Shown here piece after piece: positions 37,962 through 48,347 of a stretch of 64,000 nucleotides of DNA. Both the position numbers and the translations under genes were made by a program. The stretch is from Salvia splendens (lineage: Eukaryota; Streptophyta; Magnoliopsida; Lamiales; Lamiaceae), in the NCBI RefSeq assembly GCF_004379255.2, contig NC_056051.1, positions 24,359,267 to 24,423,266 of the forward strand, written 5' to 3'. Every line of letters starts with the position of its first letter. Within the stretch, counting starts at the first letter, position 1. Below the pieces are notes generated by a model. That model was not told the DNA's origin, ran no database searches, and saw only the letters and a program-made list of their open reading frames with translations.

Positions 37962-38874
37962 TCTTTCTTCTGCACAGAGCTACTGTCGAGTTCAATTCGG
38001 TGGGGGGTTGTGGTGGAGACGATGGGGCAAAAATTGAAAACTTACGACGTCGTTCTCAACTGAATTTATGGTTTTGCGAAGGCAACCTCCAACTTTTTTA
38101 ATATTTCATTTTCCACCCCCTTAAAAAACTGAACTTGAATGAGTTGTTGACTTGAAAACTTTAGGAAGTGAAGGTCAAGAAATACTGAGATTGACAATCG
38201 ATGTACTAGATCAATGATTTCAATCATTTTTTTAATAAAAAACAGTAGTATTATGGATTCGGTGCTTGTTTACTAGCTGGTGTTGTTTGTGTGTTGTTGG
38301 TAGTTGGTATGATCGTCTCACTTTTATTGTTCAATCTTCTCGAAATATATCACGATAAGAAGTAATATAGTCGATTTCAGTCTGAAATCATGCTGGAATT
38401 TGTAGTTTGTTGGGAAAGGATTGACTTATTCATATGGTTATCCAATTGAATCAATTTGGATGCTAGTAGACATGGTTTTAGCTGTTTGATTTTAAGCTCT
38501 GCTTAAAGATTGATGTTATATGTTACAAAGCATGTCTGCAGAAGCAAAAATTGGGTGGTTGTGGACATTCTTTTTGGTAGTCCTACACACAAGTTGAACA
38601 CTTAATAGCATGAGATGGCTTCCTTCTTGAAAAAAGATGGTGGTTTGTCCATCTCCTTCCTGAGGTTCGCACAGCTTTCGTCGTTGGACTCAGGCAACAG
38701 CTCAGCGTGATGATTGATGTCTACCAAGAAATCTACCAAACACAATTGACTAGTCTTTGTTAAATTAGGGTCATGTCTACTTCTACTCTACTACAAAAGG
38801 ATGAGACAAAATAAATTGCTGCCTAACAAGTTTTAAGAGCTCCTCATTGGGTTGGTGCATCTTGTTGAGTGATA

Positions 38875-39053
38875 CTCCCTCCGTCCCGAGCTACTCGCTC
38901 ATTTCCTTTTCAGCACGTAGATTAAGGAATGAGTGTATAGGAAAGTAAAAAATGACGGCGGTAGGTGAAAATTTTTACTAAAAATGGAAAGAGTGCAAGT
39001 AACTTGGGACGTCCAAAAAGGAAATACGTGCGAGTAGTGCGGGACGGAGGGAG
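38875..39053. mobile_element. Stowaway-like MITE (179 bp)
   Basis: CTCCCTCCGTCCCGAGCTAC at the left and the inverse GTGCGGGACGGAGGGAG at the right, flanked by TA (38873-38874 and 39054-39055). The inner arms also pair (CGCTCATTTCC region with GGAAATACGTGCGAG). Confidence 0.85.
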
Positions 39054-40513
39054 TATTATTCAACATGTGACTTGTCATAATTTCTATTCAACTAAAGTGA
39101 TTCTTTTGTTAATTATTTAGTTAACATTTAATATTCATCTAAACACATAATTCTCCTCATGACTACTCTTCATTGAACTCTTATCATTACCTCTCTATAA
39201 TAAATTGAAAGGGCAAATAATGTACTAACGAAATTGAGCATTAAATAAGACCAATAATTTATTATTCTTCTTTTTATAAATAATTATTAAAATACTCTTT
39301 TATGGCCATATGGGGAATTTGGGACTGCGTAATTTTTATTTAATCTTGTTTTTTCAACTACCAAGAGACTAAACCCCACTAGCAACGGCTTGGAAGAATC
39401 AAAATGATTAATATACTATTTATTCAATAAGTCAACACAATATAATGTTCGTTTAAAACCATTTATTCAAGAAGTGCATAAGCCATGAGATTTCTTTGCA
39501 CAATTTTAGAGATACAATACAAATGACAAGGCGTGCCAAGAAATATACTTTTGCAAGAACATTAAATGTGTTGACTTTTTAAAAGAATATTAAATAATTT
39601 GATTGTCCAAGAAAGAGAAAAAGAGAGTATTGATTAATTAAATTTGATGGTTGAACTTGAAAATTTGAAATGGTAGCCACAGTTTGGTCTCCAACGACCA
39701 TGGATCTGAAATCAGTGGATTCTATCAAGATTCACTATTAATTTTACTTATGGAAAATGATTATTTTAAGTTTTGCCTTTAAAATTAATAATAGTGGTGG
39801 TACTATTTGTTTTTGCCTCATGGGGTTCCTTTTAGAAATTGTGTCAGTACACAAGCATTAATAATTACTTTTGACACTCAATAATTAATTTATACTACTA
39901 CTTCTTACCAAAGTTGACATATATAGAAATCATGAAGGGACATTAGAAATTTAAAAAAGTTATATTTATATTGTCACATGACTGACTGACTGTGTGATAA
40001 AATGGCAGACGTTTACTTATGCCACAATTTCGTTTGATATAATAAAATTTGCCACTTGTCAATATATTATTAGACAGATGAATCTTTAGTGGAAATTTGA
40101 AACATAATTGTGTACATAAAAATTTTTACAAAAAGAATAATCCCTTTATTCGGTAAGTATGTCCTCGTAGTCATTTTAATATGCCCACTAAGAATGTTAT
40201 ACCATTTCATTTTAGGACATAACTTCTTACTTGTTTTATGCATATAGCTTAACATATATTGAACCATATACAGTAGTATGCTAGTATAAAATAGAGATTA
40301 GAGACTTTGATCAAATACTATCACAGACGAGCCAACAACCCACTAACTATCAAAATTTGATTAATCAACCCACTTAAAATTCATTTAAGATGGCCAATAC
40401 CATTGAGGTGTGTTATTATCAATACCTAAAACAATAAAAAAAAAGTAGTGTTACAAGTAGATAATTTCAAAATTGAAAATTAAGTTGGCATTATATTAGT
40501 ATACTTTATAGTA

Positions 40514-40598
40514 CTCTCTCGTTTTATAAAACTGATAATAAAGAGTTAAAATAAATAAATGGTAAAGTAAGAGAGAATAATGCAGAGAAGACTAATCT
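40514..40598. mobile_element. Truncated MITE related to the 7994-8215 copy
   Basis: Starts CTCTCTCGTTTTATAAAACTGATAATAAA-type sequence (about 30 bp shared in pattern) and continues GGTAAAGTAAGAGAGAATAA and TGCAGAGAAGACT, as in the 7994-8215 element. The right terminus is missing. Confidence 0.5.
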
Positions 40599-40860
40599 AA
40601 ATCATTTAAAAAATATTTTCAAATAAAATTTAGAAAACTTAGCTCCTTTCTACCACTCCATTTTCTATATCCGCCTTCGGATATAAATAGAGAAGTAAGC
40701 CAAAGTAATTTCCCGCGACTAGTTTCCGTGGGACCAAATCAAAGATTCTGAGTATCATGAAATTCAACTTGCATATATAACAATTAAAATTATTTTTTTT
40801 TAAATGGAAGCGTTCCAAGATTCAGCAGCCCATACATACATGCATGACACTAGCACCCCA

Positions 40861-40910
40861 ACCCCCCCCCCCCCCCCCAACCCCCCCCCCCCCCCCCCCA
40901 AAAAAAAAAA
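40861..40910 (+). repeat. Poly-C tract followed by poly-A
   Basis: Two C runs separated by AA, followed by about ten A. Low complexity; length may be unreliable. Confidence 0.8.
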
Positions 40911-41142
40911 TATATACTTGAGCAGAGAAAATTAGAAGAAGACATCATTCTTTGAATCTGTATATAATTCTTTAGAACCAATGCTTGGTCCATTAAATTT
41001 ATTTTAGTATTTAAATATGAGAAGGTGCAAAAATTGTAACCAACAACTTGTGTTTGTCACTGTATTTGTATTAGTATATAAAAATATATATAAATAATTA
41101 ATGTGAGTGTGTGCAATGCTTGTGTCTTGACTAGGAAAAGTA

Positions 41143-41222
41143 TTTGACCCTTTGGAAACAGAAAGGTGAAGTATATAGCCACTCACTTCAATCTTTGACC
41201 CTTTGGAAACAGAAAGGTGAAA
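41143..41222 (+). repeat. 50-bp direct duplication, second copy split by the SINE
   Basis: TTTGACCCTTTGGAAACAGA followed by AAGGTGAA occurs at about 41143 and again at about 41194. In the first copy it is followed directly by TATAGCCACTCACTT; in the second, that same downstream sequence appears only after the SINE (about 41488). Confidence 0.8.
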
Positions 41223-41225
41223 TAT

Positions 41226-41485
41226 TTGCCCGCAGGGGCGTAGCGCAGTTGGCAACGGAGGGGCAAATCTTGCTGCAATGAGTCTGGGTTCGAATCTCAT
41301 TGCTGTCGTGTAGTTGCTTTCATCTCTCAGGAACTAGTGTGAGGCCTTGGGAGATGAGCTTCTGACAGCCAGTGGGTTAGGACCTCCTCCTTAACGGGCT
41401 AGTGCGTATCTTGATTGAACCCCTCACATGATGTCGGGTCAGAGTGTGGGGGCCGTCAAGGCGACGGAATCGCCTTTTTTGCTGC
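41226..41485 (+). mobile_element. tRNA-derived SINE
   Basis: The 5' part has pol III promoter boxes: box A-like GGCGTAGCGCAGTTGG (about 41236-41251) and box B GGTTCGAATCTC (about 41286-41297). A non-tRNA body follows and the 3' end is a short T run (41475-41480) and GCTGC. The five bases AATAT flank both sides (41221-41225 and 41486-41490), consistent with a short target duplication. T-ended tRNA-derived SINEs (Au-like) are known in plants; exact family membership is not established. Confidence 0.7.
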
Positions 41486-41977
41486 AATATAGCCACTCAC
41501 TTGTTGCAATGGCCAATCACTACTTTTTTTTTTTGGTTTTTGCAAGTTGACTCTTCACCGCTTCACATCTCTTAGAAGTCTTGCATATAATATATAGACA
41601 CTAGATCACCTCTCATTAATTAATGAGCTTTGGCCCTCTTTCTTTTAAAAAAAAACTCAAAAAATAAAATTAACGGGCAACAAAATAGTACTGTAATAAA
41701 ATACAGATGCAATTCGTAACATAAACACTCTCCTTTACTATTGCCGTCTCTTTCAGTGCCCATCGTCATCACCCCCTCCTGCATTGCCGTTGTCTCCCCG
41801 TCTCGCACCGCCACCTGCTACACCGCGACCGTGCCCGGGAGAGTCACTCAAACAAAAATCCTCTAAAATAAAATTTTATATCCAATTTATCCTAGACTTT
41901 TCTTACATTTTAAGTTGTCCCAAGTTACTTACTCATTTATCTTTTTAACTAAAAACAAAACATTTAATCTCACATAC

Positions 41978-42514
41978 TGTAGTGTGTGAATGTGATGGCA
42001 TAAGAGAATAAGAGAAGAGGTGGAGTTGTGACTGCATGCGAAGTGAAGTTCAACTCAAAAATGTGGATAGTCAGCTCGGAAGGAGTCCGGCAGCTCGGAA
42101 GGAGTCCGGCAGCTCGGAAGGAGTCCGGTTATCCACGTCAGCTCGGAAGGAGTCCGTTTGAAGTAAGGATCAGGAGTAACAGCACGAGTTTGTTACTAGA
42201 GAATCCAACCTCTCTATGATTCTGTTGTAACCATTCACATATAAAAGCAGTCGACGCACACACACATACAAGTTAGTTAGCTCAATCATTTTTCTCATTC
42301 TTGTTGTATTCATCAAGAGCTTCTTGCGGTTTTGCTCATTGAATAATCAAGAGATAGCAGATAGATTGAGAGATTGTAATCTTGAGAGTGGAGTGAATAA
42401 AGATCCATTTTGTTGTCCGTGGACGTAGATCATCTTTGATCGAACCACGTAAATCCTTGGTGTGTTTTAGTCCATCGCGTTATTGTTGTGTTTGTCGAGC
42501 TTCAAACCGTAACA
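41978..42514 (+). repeat. 5' LTR of the Tork-like copia element
   Basis: Starts TGTAGTGTGTG and ends CCGTAACA. Contains the 19-bp U3 repeats (42072-42156), a TATA box TATAAAAG at 42240-42247, and near its 3' end (42418-42453) a nested inverted repeat with outer stem CGTGG/CCACG and inner GATCA/TGATC. Confidence 0.95.
42072..42156 (+). repeat. U3 tandem repeats CAGCTCGGAAGGAGTCCG, four copies
   Basis: Copies start at 42072, 42091 and 42110 (19-bp spacing), then a fourth at 42139 after an 11-bp spacer. The same array recurs in the 3' LTR at 46699-46783. Tandem U3 motifs upstream of the TATA box are known to act as enhancers in Tnt1-type elements; here the function is inferred. Confidence 0.85.
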
Positions 42515-42516
42515 AC

Positions 42517-42532
42517 TGGCGCCGTCTGTGGG
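42517..42532 (+). other. Primer-binding site
   Basis: TGGCGCCGTCTGTGGG starts two bases after the 5' LTR; such a TGG-initiated block complements the CCA 3' end of a tRNA. The matching tRNA was not identified. It is not the initiator-Met PBS (TGGTATCAGAGC) common in copia elements. Confidence 0.7.
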
Positions 42533-42542
42533 AAGCGGAGCG

Positions 42543-45500
42543 ATGGCGACGACGAAATTGGAAACCGAGAAATTCACCGGGCGCAACGACTTCGGGTTAT
42601 GGCGCATCAAGATGAAGGCCGTCCTTGTGCAGCAGGGTCTGGCGGAGGCGCTGAAGCCTATCGATAAAGATGCTGCAGTGGTGGAAGAGGATCCGAAAGC
42701 TGCGATCAAAAGGCAGGAGATGCTTGATCGCGCGCATAGCGCAATTATTCTCTGCTTGGGGGATAAGGTTTTGCGCGAGGTGGCCAAGGAGAAGACTGCC
42801 GCTGATGTGTGGTCTAAATTGGAGAACTTGTACATGACGAAATCTTTGGCAAATCGGCTGTTCATGAAGCAGAAACTATACTCCTATCGATTTCTTGAAG
42901 AAAGGGGCGTAGAGGAGCAGCTGGAGGAATTCAACAAGGCCATTGATGACCTTGAAAATATTGATGTGAGTTTAGTTGATGAAGATAAAGCTATTCTCCT
43001 TCTTAATGCTTTGCCAAAGTCTTTTGATCATTTGAAGGATGCGATGTTGTATGGCCGGGAGAAAACCATCACTCTTGATGAAGTGCAATCGGTTTTGAGA
43101 GCCAAACAATTGCAGAAATCCACCATCAAATCCACCACTGATCATTCAGCAGAAGCCTTGAATGTCAGATTCAAAGGCAAGAAGCCCATGCAGAAAACCA
43201 AGAATGCAAAGGCTAAGTATCAGGGGAGTAAAGATCCTCAGAAAAGGGAAACTAGGGAATGTTTCTACTGCAAAAAGCCGGGACACTTAAAGAAAAATTG
43301 TCATTCCTGGAAGAAGAAGGTTGCTGAGGAGCAGAATGGTGCAAACGAGGCAGATATTGCTGAAGATCTGGAAATGCCTCAGATAATGAATGTAGTTGAG
43401 CAAGACATTGGCAACTCTTGGATTATGGACTCGGGATGCAGTTTTCATATGAGTCCTCACAAGTCGTGGTTCTTGAATCTAACCAAGAGTGATGGCACCG
43501 TTCTGCTAGGCAACAACCAAATCTGCCAAGTGAAGGGAATAGGAGACATCAAGATCCGAAATGAAGATGGCTCCTCTCTGATTCTTACTCAGGTAAGGTA
43601 TATACCTGAGGTTAAAAGAAATCTGGTGTCCCTTGGTGTTCTTGAAGCAAAGGGGTGTGTGTTCATGTCAAAAGCTGGGGAGATGATAGTGTCCAAAGGA
43701 GGCAAGGAATTGTTGAAGGCAACAAGAATCAACACCCTCTATTATTTGCTTGGTGAGACTGAAGTCAGTTCACAGGTAAATGTTGCTACTAGCTGTGACT
43801 TGGATTTATGGCATAGGAGGCTCGGGCATGTCTCAGAGAAGGGCCTGAAAGAGCTCATCAAAAGGGGATTGATAAGATCTGGAACTCAGCAGAATCTGAC
43901 AAGCTGTGAGGATTGTGCATTAGGAAAGAGCAAGAAGCTTCCATATCAGAAAGGTATTCATACTTCTTCCTCTCCACTTGATTATGCACATTCAGATTTG
44001 TGGGGGCCTTCACCTACTGTTTCTGAGGGAGGAGGGAGGTATTTTATGTCAATTATAGATGACTATTCAAGAAGAGTTTGGATATACATCTTGAAAGAAA
44101 AATCTCAAGCTTTTCTAAAATTCAAAGTTTGGTGCTCTGAAGTTGAATTGGAAAAGGGCAGATCCCTCAAGTGTTTGAGAACTGATAATGGATTAGAGTT
44201 TCTTTCGAATGAGTTTCAGAGTTATTGTGCTCAAAAGGGCATTAGAAGACACAGAACAGTGCCTAACAATCCCCAACAAAATGGCACTGCTGAGAGGATG
44301 AATAGAACATTATTGGAGAGAGTTAGGTGCATGATTCTTGGCTCGGGTGTTCCTAAGAGATTCTGGGGAGAGGCAGTGACAACAGCAGCAGTCTTGATCA
44401 ACAAATGCCCCAGCTCAGCTATTGATTTTGATACCCCGGATTACAGATGGTATGGCAGGGACAGCAGCTACTGCCAGCTTAGGAGTTTTGGGTGTGCTGC
44501 ATATGCACACATAAAGCAAAACAAGCTTGAAGCTAGGGCCTTAAGGTGCATTATGTTGGGGTATCAGCCTGGTGTGAAGGGCTATAGGCTATGGTCCATT
44601 GAGCCCGGGAATCACAAATTGGTGATAAGTAGAGATGTCAAGTTTGATGAAGGCAAGATGCCATTCTCTGAGATTAAGCAACCTGCAGCAGGTATCTCTG
44701 ATTATGGTGGTACTTCGACTGAGGTGGAGCTGGGCAGAATGCATGGTAATGATGATGATCAGTCACAAGAAGGAGCAGAGGAGCCAGCTCCAGTAGCTGC
44801 TGAGGGTCCTATTCCAGAAAATAATGAAGAGCCAGCTCCAGTAGCTCAAAATCTTGATAACTATTTGCTTGCAAGAGATAGGCCAAGGAGAGTACAGAAG
44901 CTACCTACAAGATACAGCCAAGCTGATATGATATACTATGCTTTGCGTGTTGCTGAAGAGATAGAGTATTCAGAGCCACTGACCTATGCAGAAGCCATCA
45001 AGAGCAAGGAGAAAGAAGCATGGAAGAAGGCCATGATTGATGAAATAAAATCCTTGTTGAAGAATGGAACATGGATCCTTGTAAAGAGATCTGATCTGCA
45101 AAAGCCCATTGGATGTAAATGGATTTTCAAAAGAAAGGTGGAGGTCACTGGAATTGAGAAGCTTAGATACAAAGCAAGGCTCGTAGCTAAAGGGTACTCA
45201 CAAAAGGAAGGCATAGACTTCAATGAAGTCTTCTCTCCGGTGGTAAAGCATGCTTCTATCAGAATCTTGATGGCTCTCACAGCACAACTCGACTGGGAAT
45301 TACACCAAATGGATGTAAAAACAGCTTTCTTACATGGGAGCCTTGAGGAGAAGATTTACATGCTTCAACCAGAGGGTTTCATAGCTCCGGGTGATGAGGA
45401 TAAGGTGTGTCTCCTCAAAAGGAGTCTATATGGTCTGAAGCAGTCAAGTCGACAGTGGTATCTCAAATTTGATGAAGAGATGCACAAGCTGGGATTTATA

Positions 45501-46547
45501 AAGTCCAAGTTTGATGGATGTGTGTACATCAGATACAGGAATCAGGGAGCTGTGGCATGGTTATTGCTGTATGTAGATGACATGCTCATAGCTAGCCCTG
45601 ATATCAAGGAAGTAGACTGCATAAAGAGGCAACTCAGCTCAGTGTTTGAGATGAAGGATCTTGGTTGTGCCCAAAGAATCCTTGGCATTGACATTGTCAG
45701 GGATAGGAAGTCTAAGAGGCTGTGGCTGATGCAAGGAGATTATCTTGGGAGGATGTTGAAGAAGTATCAGATGCATGAGTCGAAAGGTGTCTCAACTCCT
45801 CTGAGCCAGCAGTTCAAGCTCTCTGGAAACCAAGCACCTAAGGATGATCAAGAGAAGAAGCAAATGGACATGATCCCATACTCAAACATTGTGGGCAGCC
45901 TCATGTACACTATGGTGTGTACTAGGCCGGACATAGCTCAAGCAATGAGTGTAGTTAGCAGGTATATGAGCAATCCGGGCAGAAGCCACTGGCAGGCTGT
46001 GAAATGGCTGATGAGATATGCTAAACAATCTCAGGGCATTGGCATTGTGTATGGAGGAGTGGATGATGTGGGATCCGAGCCCTTGGTGGGATTTTGTGAC
46101 TCAGATTATGCTGCTAATCTGGATAATAGAAAATCACAATCCGGTTATATCTTCACTCTATTTGGTTCAGCCATCTCTTGGAAGTCTGGATTGCAGTCAG
46201 TGGTGGCCCTCTCCACCACAGAGGCCGAGTACATTTCACTCACAGAAGCAGTTAAGGAGTGTAAATGGCTAAAGGGGATCCTTGAGGATTTCGGTGTGAA
46301 GCAGAAGGCTGTGGAGATCAACTGTGACAGCAGTGGTGCTTTGTGCCTTGCAAAGCATCAAGTATTCCATGAAAGAAGCAAGCACATTGACGTGCGTATG
46401 CATTTTGTCAGAGACGAAGTTGACAAGGGAGAAGTTAAAGTGGTGAAGATCAGCACAGACCACAACCCAGCCGACATGCTCACAAAACCATTACCAACTG
46501 CCAAGTTCAACTATTGTCAGGAGTTGGTAAATATGGTTGAGAAATGA
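42543..46547 (+). CDS. Copia gag-pol polyprotein (intact, 1334 aa)
   Basis: Provides all proteins needed for copia retrotransposition from one frame. Gag (UBN2-type) covers about 1-230. A CCHC zinc knuckle starts at residue 240 (CFYCKKPGHLKKNC). The aspartic protease has D296 in MDSGCSFHM. A GAG-pre-integrase block LWHRRLGHVS lies near 422. The integrase begins near 480 (HSDLWGP with D485, then LRTDNGLEF). Reverse transcriptase carries WIFKRK, MDVKTAFLHG and YVDDM (D1012-D1013). RNase H has CDSDYA near 1186 and STTEAEY. The start is the first ATG, only 10 bases after the primer-binding site, so the leader is very short. No stop or frameshift interrupts it. Confidence 0.95.
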   Translation: MATTKLETEKFTGRNDFGLWRIKMKAVLVQQGLAEALKPIDKDAAVVEEDPKAAIKRQEMLDRAHSAIILCLGDKVLREVAKEKTAADVWSKLENLYMTKSLANRLFMKQKLYSYRFLEERGVEEQLEEFNKAIDDLENIDVSLVDEDKAILLLNALPKSFDHLKDAMLYGREKTITLDEVQSVLRAKQLQKSTIKSTTDHSAEALNVRFKGKKPMQKTKNAKAKYQGSKDPQKRETRECFYCKKPGHLKKNCHSWKKKVAEEQNGANEADIAEDLEMPQIMNVVEQDIGNSWIMDSGCSFHMSPHKSWFLNLTKSDGTVLLGNNQICQVKGIGDIKIRNEDGSSLILTQVRYIPEVKRNLVSLGVLEAKGCVFMSKAGEMIVSKGGKELLKATRINTLYYLLGETEVSSQVNVATSCDLDLWHRRLGHVSEKGLKELIKRGLIRSGTQQNLTSCEDCALGKSKKLPYQKGIHTSSSPLDYAHSDLWGPSPTVSEGGGRYFMSIIDDYSRRVWIYILKEKSQAFLKFKVWCSEVELEKGRSLKCLRTDNGLEFLSNEFQSYCAQKGIRRHRTVPNNPQQNGTAERMNRTLLERVRCMILGSGVPKRFWGEAVTTAAVLINKCPSSAIDFDTPDYRWYGRDSSYCQLRSFGCAAYAHIKQNKLEARALRCIMLGYQPGVKGYRLWSIEPGNHKLVISRDVKFDEGKMPFSEIKQPAAGISDYGGTSTEVELGRMHGNDDDQSQEGAEEPAPVAAEGPIPENNEEPAPVAQNLDNYLLARDRPRRVQKLPTRYSQADMIYYALRVAEEIEYSEPLTYAEAIKSKEKEAWKKAMIDEIKSLLKNGTWILVKRSDLQKPIGCKWIFKRKVEVTGIEKLRYKARLVAKGYSQKEGIDFNEVFSPVVKHASIRILMALTAQLDWELHQMDVKTAFLHGSLEEKIYMLQPEGFIAPGDEDKVCLLKRSLYGLKQSSRQWYLKFDEEMHKLGFIKSKFDGCVYIRYRNQGAVAWLLLYVDDMLIASPDIKEVDCIKRQLSSVFEMKDLGCAQRILGIDIVRDRKSKRLWLMQGDYLGRMLKKYQMHESKGVSTPLSQQFKLSGNQAPKDDQEKKQMDMIPYSNIVGSLMYTMVCTRPDIAQAMSVVSRYMSNPGRSHWQAVKWLMRYAKQSQGIGIVYGGVDDVGSEPLVGFCDSDYAANLDNRKSQSGYIFTLFGSAISWKSGLQSVVALSTTEAEYISLTEAVKECKWLKGILEDFGVKQKAVEINCDSSGALCLAKHQVFHERSKHIDVRMHFVRDEVDKGEVKVVKISTDHNPADMLTKPLPTAKFNYCQELVNMVEK

Positions 46548-46591
46548 ATGCAAGGAAAGGATGACAGCAAAGTGTTTCTATGCTTCACATT

Positions 46592-46602
46592 CAAGGTGGA
46601 GA
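46592..46602 (+). other. Polypurine tract of the copia element
   Basis: AAGGTGGAGA lies just upstream of the 3' LTR, where plus-strand priming occurs in LTR retrotransposons. Confidence 0.75.
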
Positions 46603-46604
46603 TT

Positions 46605-47141
46605 TGTAGTGTGTGAATGTGATGGCATAAGAGAATAAGAGAAGAGGTGGAGTTGTGACTGCATGCGAAGTGAAGTTCAACTCAAAAATGTGGATAGTCA
46701 GCTCGGAAGGAGTCCGGCAGCTCGGAAGGAGTCCGGCAGCTCGGAAGGAGTCCGGTTATCCACGTCAGCTCGGAAGGAGTCCGTTTGAAGTAAGGATCAG
46801 GAGTAACAGCACGAGTTTGTTACTAGAGAATCCAACCTCTCTATGATTCTGTTGTAACCATTCACATATAAAAGCAGTCGACGCACACACACATACAAGT
46901 TAGTTAGCTCAATCATTTTTCTCATTCTTGTTGTATTCATCAAGAGCTTCTTGCGGTTTTGCTCATTGAATAATCAAGAGATAGCAGATAGATTGAGAGA
47001 TTGTAATCTTGAGAGTGGAGTGAATAAAGATCCATTTTGTTGTCCGTGGACGTAGATCATCTTTGATCGAACCACGTAAATCCTTGGTGTGTTTTAGTCC
47101 ATCGCGTTATTGTTGTGTTTGTCGAGCTTCAAACCGTAACA
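46605..47141 (+). repeat. 3' LTR of the Tork-like copia element
   Basis: Same length (537 bp) and, by visual comparison, same sequence as the 5' LTR, including the U3 repeat array (46699-46783), TATA box and terminal hairpin module. Confidence 0.95.
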
Positions 47142-47535
47142 CATACTTTATTATTTCTTTTGTTTTACTATTTCTTACTTTATTTCCTCATCTACTTTAT
47201 TTTATCTTTATTTAACTCATTAAACATCACTTTCTTAAATCTCGTGTCGAAAAAATATGTCTCAAATAACATGGGATGGAAAGAGTGTATCTTTTCTTGC
47301 AACTCTGACCCTTCAAAACCAATTGCACTGCCATATATATGATGTGCAGTGTATATTATGGGCTTATGGCAATAATCATGTTAGTATATGAAATACTCAT
47401 CGATATAATAAAGATGACACATCGCAAGACTCAGTTGATGGTCCGGGCTCAACAGCCATTTGATAGCACGGTTAAGCAAGCTTGGTAGCTCTAACAACTA
47501 TTTTTTATGCTAATAAATTAAATTAGATTAAGTTA

Positions 47536-47780
47536 CTCCCATCGTCTCACAATATGTGTCACATTTAGTGTGAGCACGAGTTTTAAAAAATGTAAAGAAT
47601 ATGTTGAAAAAGATAGTGGAATATGTGGTCCACTTTTTTATATTGGTTTTATAATAAAATGTGAGTGAATTGAGTTAGTATAATGAGACCTACTCACCAT
47701 TTTTTGTAAAAGTGAAATATAACTTTTATTGTGGGACGAACCGAAATGACAAAATGAGACTCTCATTGTGAGATGGAAAG
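47536..47780. mobile_element. Stowaway-like MITE, diverged
   Basis: Left end CTCCCATCGTCTCACAAT pairs with the right part ATTGTGAGATGGAAAG; TA precedes the left end. Inner segments such as AGTGTGAGCACGAG are typical of this MITE group. The right boundary is approximate. Confidence 0.6.
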
Positions 47781-48106
47781 AATATTATGTAGGAGTATCA
47801 AGCTAGCACCATCTTACCGTCAAACGGGTGGGAGTCCTCAACGAGTATTCATGTAAAATACTAGTAGTATTTGATTAGAATATGTCCCTATTTATTCATT
47901 ATGCAATGGAACTTGAAAACCATATATTTAATTAAATTAAATTATTTTATTAATCATGTCTTAACATTCATAAAATAGTGTAAATTATAGATATGATTAT
48001 GTTATAATCTAATGATGATAGGTTTGAACGCATAAATAAATAATTCTTCATATTGAACTTGCTTCTATTACACAACATCACAACATTAGAAGTTACAGAT
48101 TTAATA

Positions 48107-48347
48107 CTCCTTCCGTCCTCTGTCCCATGTTACTTGCACTGTTGTTTTTCGGCTCGTCACAAACTTCTTACACTATTTATAGTTTAAGTTAGAATTAATG
48201 CATTTAATTAATATGTTAGTTTAAGTTAAGAGCTCATTTATTAAGTGATGTCTCATTACACTTAAAATTTTAATTTAATTACACTAAAAATCAATCTCAA
48301 ATTTACAGCGTAAAATGAAAAGTGCGAGTAACATGGGACGGAGGGAG
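48107..48347. mobile_element. Stowaway-like MITE (241 bp)
   Basis: Left CTCCTTCCGTCCTCTGTCCC and right GGGACGGAGGGAG are inverted, with TA flanks (48105-48106 and 48348-48349). Inner pairing: CATGTTACTTGCACT with AGTGCGAGTAACATG. Confidence 0.85.

Larger units (their letters stand above)
37962..41225. other. Intergenic stretch upstream of SF3A3 up to the SINE
   Basis: The first about 100 bp is the SF3A3 promoter/leader. The rest holds one complete MITE (38875-39053), one MITE remnant (40514-40598) and a poly-C/poly-A tract (40861-40910). No gene was recognised; the minus-strand open frame at 41004-41300 overlaps the SINE and a local duplication. Confidence 0.5.
41973..47146 (+). mobile_element. 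Complete Ty1/copia retrotransposon, Tork-like, with 5-bp target duplication
   Basis: Element body is 41978-47141 (5164 bp). Both LTRs are 537 bp and identical as far as I can compare by eye. CATAC flanks both sides (41973-41977 and 47142-47146). A primer-binding site begins two bases after the 5' LTR (TGGCGCCGTCTGTGGG, 42517-42532) and a purine-rich AAGGTGGAGA lies just before the 3' LTR. One uninterrupted polyprotein frame fills the inside. Intact frame plus identical LTRs point to a very recent insertion that may still be competent. Domain order (integrase before reverse transcriptase) proves copia. Tork lineage is inferred from the gag start FTGRNDFGLWRIKMKAVLVQ. Confidence 0.95.

Noticed and set aside
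40861..40910. Poly-C/poly-A tract as a retroposon tail
   Set aside because: No SINE or LINE body adjoins it; simple low-complexity or assembly-sensitive sequence is more likely.
41234..41310. Possible functional tRNA gene
   Set aside because: Box A and box B are present, but the sequence does not fold into a proper cloverleaf with matching acceptor arms and continues into a non-tRNA body, so SINE is the better reading.
41620..41814. 64-codon minus-strand frame before the copia element
   Set aside because: Low-complexity and no family match.
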